A DNA stretch of 64,000 bases from Helichrysum umbraculigerum (Eukaryota > Streptophyta > Magnoliopsida > Asterales > Asteraceae). Shown one piece after another: positions 60,675 through 64,000 of this stretch. Position numbers and translations under genes: made by a program. The stretch is from contig CATIUR010000004.1 of the NCBI GenBank assembly GCA_949592205.1, forward strand, positions 86,279,337 through 86,343,336. Reading direction: 5' to 3'. The notes under the pieces are model-generated. The model saw nothing but the letters and a program-made list of their open reading frames with translations. It did no database searches and was not told the origin of the DNA. Numbering within the stretch: the stretch's first letter is position 1; every line of letters begins with the position of its first letter.

Positions 60675-60900
60675 CTTGCAAGTGATGAAATGATGTTATG
60701 TATGCAAGAGAGATGATAAAATGAATAACTTGAAGCTTTAAATCATCAAAAATGGTGGAGAAATGGAGGTTTTAGAAATGGTGATGGGGGTGATGGAGGC
60801 CGTAGGTTTTGGGGAAGAGGAAGGAGAGAAAATTTTGACTTTTTGACCTTTTGTTTGTTAGTGAATCCCTTCCTCTTGGTTTAAATACGTTTCTATTTAA
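60675..60900 (-). promoter_or_regulatory. internal promoter and leader exon, element C
   Basis: On the minus strand TATA-like GTATTTAAACC lies at about 60880-60890. The following C/T-rich leader (about 175 bases) ends at the donor at 60674 and carries no long frame. Palindromic ATCGTACG-type sequence lies just upstream (about 60905-60930), unlike the LTR palindromes. Inference from layout. Confidence 0.4.
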
Positions 60901-61276
60901 AACGCGAAAGATACGATACGTACGATTGGTTTTCAAAAGGTTTTAAGATTTTTATTAAAGTAACCAAAAGTAAATACGAATCTTTATAAAAAGTTTTCGC
61001 GAATTAAAATTGTGTTTTAAATTGTGCGCGAAAAGTTCTTTGCATTTAAACTGAAACGAGTTTATTTAAAAACAAGACAATATTTTTGTGTACTTTAAAC
61101 TTTTAAAACAAAAAAATTAAAACTTTGTTAAATTTTTCTGAAAAGTTCGAACTTACGCAAATTGCGCGAGTTTAAAGTTTAAAGGACGTTTTCTTGATTT
61201 TTAAACGAAAGCTTTAAAACGAAAAATGAATTTAAACTAAAATTAATACTAACTTATATTAATTAACCTAGATAGG

Positions 61277-61294
61277 CTTGGGGTGCCTCCCAAG
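61277..61294 (-). ncRNA. conserved hairpin motif, copy 3
   Basis: CTTGGGAGGCACCCCAAG on minus, identical to the copy at 20100, 47 bases past the stop of the gag-position ORF. The same position relative to the gag-like stop is seen in element A. Confidence 0.6.
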
Positions 61295-61340
61295 AGCGCT
61301 TTGTTAAAGACGAAAGCTCGCCCATATCAGACTTACTGTT

Positions 61341-62802
61341 TTACCGGATATTATCCGAGATGACACTGTTGGGTGCGGTTGATGCTTTGGATAGAGACAA
61401 GGTATAGCGGGAAATAAACGTACCTCGGAGAGCTCGGATGACATAGTAAACTAAATCAGCAGGATTTATGAAATACCGTTCAAATTCTGTTAAGAATTCT
61501 CGTTCTTCCTGAGTGAGTTGTAACAATGCATCGACAAAACGATTAAATTCCCGTTTCACTTTTTTCTGGTTTGAAATGCCATCCCTGAATCCTGTATCTA
61601 GATAAGACAGATCATAGAGCAGTTTTGAAAGTAAATCCACAAATTCCGTTTCCTCAGAAGAATCGGGATTTCCGTAAGTAGTGTGAACTGCTTGCGAAAG
61701 CTCTTCGATATAAATCTTCTGTTGGTTAGTAAACGGGGATTTAGTTTTTTGGAATAACTGGATTAGCTGGATATGGATCTGTTTCCTTTTTTCAAAGAAA
61801 GCAGCATCCATAGCTTCCTCAGTTGATTCGGGAAAAATAGCTCTAAGCTCATTAATTAAATAAGTAGCAGGATCAACAAAGAATGGAATATCTGCAAGAA
61901 TCATGTCAGACTTGATAGGGCTTCTTTCTATCCAAAATTCAAGCTCGTCAATCAGGAACACAACATAACGATTAATCCTAGGTTGTGAATCAGAGGGATA
62001 ATCGATGCTGGCAAGTAAATCCATTAAAAGATCTAATTCTGATTTTAACAATAGCTCGTCTTTTCTACTGTGTTTAGCATGAAGAAGTCTAATAATCCTA
62101 TCAATCTCAACAAAGGTCTTTCTCTACTCAAATGTTAATGGAAAATCAGATATTTTAAGATATTTCAGAAAGTTGGCATGGATATCTATCCTCCTATTGG
62201 GCTCGAGAGAATTTCCTAAGTGATGGTCTGTTGTTGATTCAGGTAGATGATTCCTAGATTCAGTGTTTAATCGGGTTGGTGTTTCTATCCTAAGTTCATT
62301 CTCAACCTGATATTAGAGATGCTCTTCCTCAACAACACTTGAATAAAGTGTAGTGGGGGTGGGCTCGCAAAATATCTGGGAGATCGTACTGAAAATATTC
62401 ATCTAAACAATGAAGACGTTCATTCAAATCCATCCAAGGCATGGGTGGATAGAAGAACACTTCGATTCCAAATGGTTCATCATCAGGTAAAGTAGCCGGT
62501 CTAATATAGTGTGGATACTTAGACAAGATTGATAGAATCTCAGGGTCAAGTGTGGGTTGACCACTTAAAGCAACAGTAACAGAAGCTGGAATCTTCTGCT
62601 GAGATTCATCAAAACCTAAGTCTAAGCTTGATATTTTTGGGTTCTCAACTTCATGGTTAACACAGACCTCTTTAATGTCAGAGGAGTTTGACTCATACTC
62701 TGGACAGTCAAAGAATTCCGCATCTACCAAAGCCGTCATCTCATCCGTCATCATTTGTTTGAGAGGAGAGATGAGGTTTGAAGGAGAATTAGGGTTTTTC
62801 AT
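61341..62802 (-). pseudogene. gag-position ORF of element C
   Basis: Starts at ATG 62802, about 140 bases after the PBS. The first 157 codons (FFYPPMPWMDLNERLHCL) end at 62329 because of a one-base frameshift near 62345. The shifted frame then runs to 61341 with only a TAA near 62309 and a TAG near 62126, so the original was about 485 codons. The second half is helical and acidic (RINRYVVFLIDELEFWIERS, IHIQLIQLFQKTKS). No zinc knuckle or recognised gag fold is seen. Identified by position only. Confidence 0.6.
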
Positions 62803-62943
62803 TATTTTTAATTTTTTTATGTATTTTCTAGGGTTTAAGAACTAAGTTATCTAACTAATAAAGCAGTTAACTTCCTAAGTAATGATAATCTTAAGGAAGG
62901 ATCTCCTAAAGTTAATTATCTAAGGCAGAATTTAATTCTTGAT

Positions 62944-63009
62944 GAAACCGATCCCCGGCAGCGGCGCCAAAAACCTGAAACCGATCCCCGGCAGCTGCGC
63001 CAAAAACCT
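62944..63009 (-). other. tandemly duplicated tRNA-Asp primer site
   Basis: Two 33-base copies, 62944-62976 and 62977-63009, each with ccccggcagc-gcgcc. The copy away from the LTR reads GGCGCCGCTGCCGGGG on minus. The LTR-adjacent copy has one mismatch (GGCGCAGCTGCC). Confidence 0.85.
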
Positions 63010-64000
63010 GTCGCTCCCCCATCTGTCGGTCGGGTTTTTACCCCGAATAGTTGCTCCGACCGCAACAGAGGCGAACGACTGTTGAAGTTTTAAAATTTTA
63101 TATTTGCTGGGCTCAAACTATGCAAGCTACCTACCTTGTGGGTAAGGTGGCAAGTATAACTCGAGTGTCGTCAAAAATCGGAACGAATTGAATTGAATTG
63201 GAACCTACCAAAGATGATTTGACAATAGGATGTGTTTAAAACAAGGTAGGTATGGGTTTTGGTTTTATCAAACCTAAAGACATAAATTAAAGTGCAGAAT
63301 AGTAAACGAGAATATAAGCAGCAGGTAGAGAGTGATTGCTGAAACTTCGACGATTAGGGTTTCGGGATGATATTATATTGATGATAGGTGATTACTCTAG
63401 TTAAGAATCTTCTAAAGTGTCGGTGTAAACACTAGGACCCTACGTCTAGGTGTAACCCTAAAGCATATGTCACTGAATCCTAGGCTATCCTGATTCTGAT
63501 CAGATGGGACTGTCTTCAGACCCACCTCACCGTCTCTTTCGGAGACCAAGCGACCCTCTGAATGGGGTTAAGGAATAAGGCGACAGTCCACAACACTGAC
63601 TTTTCTTAACACCTATGTCTATCCAATTTTAACAGAGTAATACTGGTTGTATGCTGAATAAGTTAAACTGTCGGTTAAGTAGAGTTTAGGGGTTTTAAGC
63701 ATCTGGGAACACAGTCGGCATCCTTGCTTTCATTTCCTAACTCATATTTTATCTGTTTTAGTTCTAATACTTCCGTAATGGATTAGAACCTCCTTTTCCA
63801 TCGGTCGTTCATCCCTAGGCATGCGTACAGTGTATAGTGTCCTTATTTTCCACAGTACTCTAACCCTAGGTATATCTACGGTGTTTTAAAGACCTATTGT
63901 ATCTTTACACAGCTTTATAACCAGAGGTAGTTTAACGGTGTACTATAGCATTTTCACGGCTTAACAAGACCTAGACCCGTGTCTGGAAGGGTTGCTTCCA
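63009..64000 (-). repeat. 5' LTR of element C, partial
   Basis: Matches 53134-54125 with few differences. It continues past the window end, so the insertion age and the second TSD cannot be read. Confidence 0.92.

Larger units (their letters stand above)
53134..64000 (-). mobile_element. non-autonomous Athila-like element C, right end outside window
   Basis: Minus-strand element inserted in the LTR of the A family. 3' LTR 53134-55559, 5' LTR from 63009 past the window end, PBS duplicated at 62944-63009, PPT at 55561-55576. The coding parts are a gag-position ORF and an ATHILA-type ORF. No RT or integrase. The putative TSD copy on the left is gggtg (53129-53133) but the right one is not in the window. 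Confidence 0.9.

Noticed and set aside
1..64000. tRNA, rRNA, organellar insert or virus-derived sequence
   Set aside because: I found no cloverleaf-compatible tRNA gene apart from the SINE heads, no rRNA-like conserved blocks, no plastid or mitochondrial gene motifs and no pararetrovirus signature.

Overview
The window is nuclear DNA of a flowering plant, most likely a eudicot: AT-rich, with Stowaway-, hAT- and tRNA-SINE-type repeats, GT-AG introns, and several generations of nested LTR retrotransposons. I cannot name the species. The only host gene that looks intact is the first exon of a DUF569 (fascin-like fold) gene on the minus strand at 6026-6619, with its own TATA box. Two decayed host-gene remnants are recognisable: plasma-membrane H+-ATPase pieces at 7566-8093 (minus) and an O-fucosyltransferase pseudogene at 38702-39237 (plus).

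Layout. 1-6000: intergenic DNA with (AT)n tracts, a SINE with a perfect 16-bp target duplication, and four MITE-like elements. 6000-6700: DUF569 gene. 6961-9540: Helitron-like 3' end plus gene relics. 9544-10850: undefined repeat and a Ty3/gypsy integrase scrap. 10835-20587: minus-strand Athila/Tat-type fragment, split by a complete but dead chromovirus (11194-19781, TSD CCTGG). 20588-22629: AT-rich repeats. 22630-35622: minus-strand Helitron-like element, split by a 10.3-kb non-autonomous Athila-like element (22799-33107, TSD AGGAC). 35624-42538: gypsy scrap, MITE and genic relics. 42539-44753: 3' remnant of a second chromovirus. 44753-50918: minus-strand non-autonomous Athila-like element. 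50919-53133: truncated LTR of the 22799 family, broken by a further Athila-like element (53134 to beyond the window end).

The three Athila-like elements (22799-33107, 44753-50918, 53134-64000+) contain no reverse transcriptase or integrase in the visible sequence. They keep an Asp-type primer site (two of them), a polypurine tract, a gag-position ORF and, in two, an ATHILA-ORF1-like ORF. They would therefore depend on a partner element for replication. They share cis-structures that look selected: a hairpin just upstream of the PPT with compensatory changes, a second hairpin beyond the gag/pol ORF with a compensatory change, PPT-like repeats, and a duplicated leader hairpin in two LTR families. 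In two of them the ATHILA-type ORF is preceded by a TATA-like box, a leader, a splice donor, an intron of 0.7-1.0 kb and an acceptor placed at the ATG. In one of these the palindromes of the LTR promoter recur at the internal promoter. In the chromovirus and Athila-like LTRs alike, family-specific short palindromes or GC-rich repeats lie just upstream of the presumed TATA box. These non-coding architectures, rather than any protein, are the most interesting content of the window.
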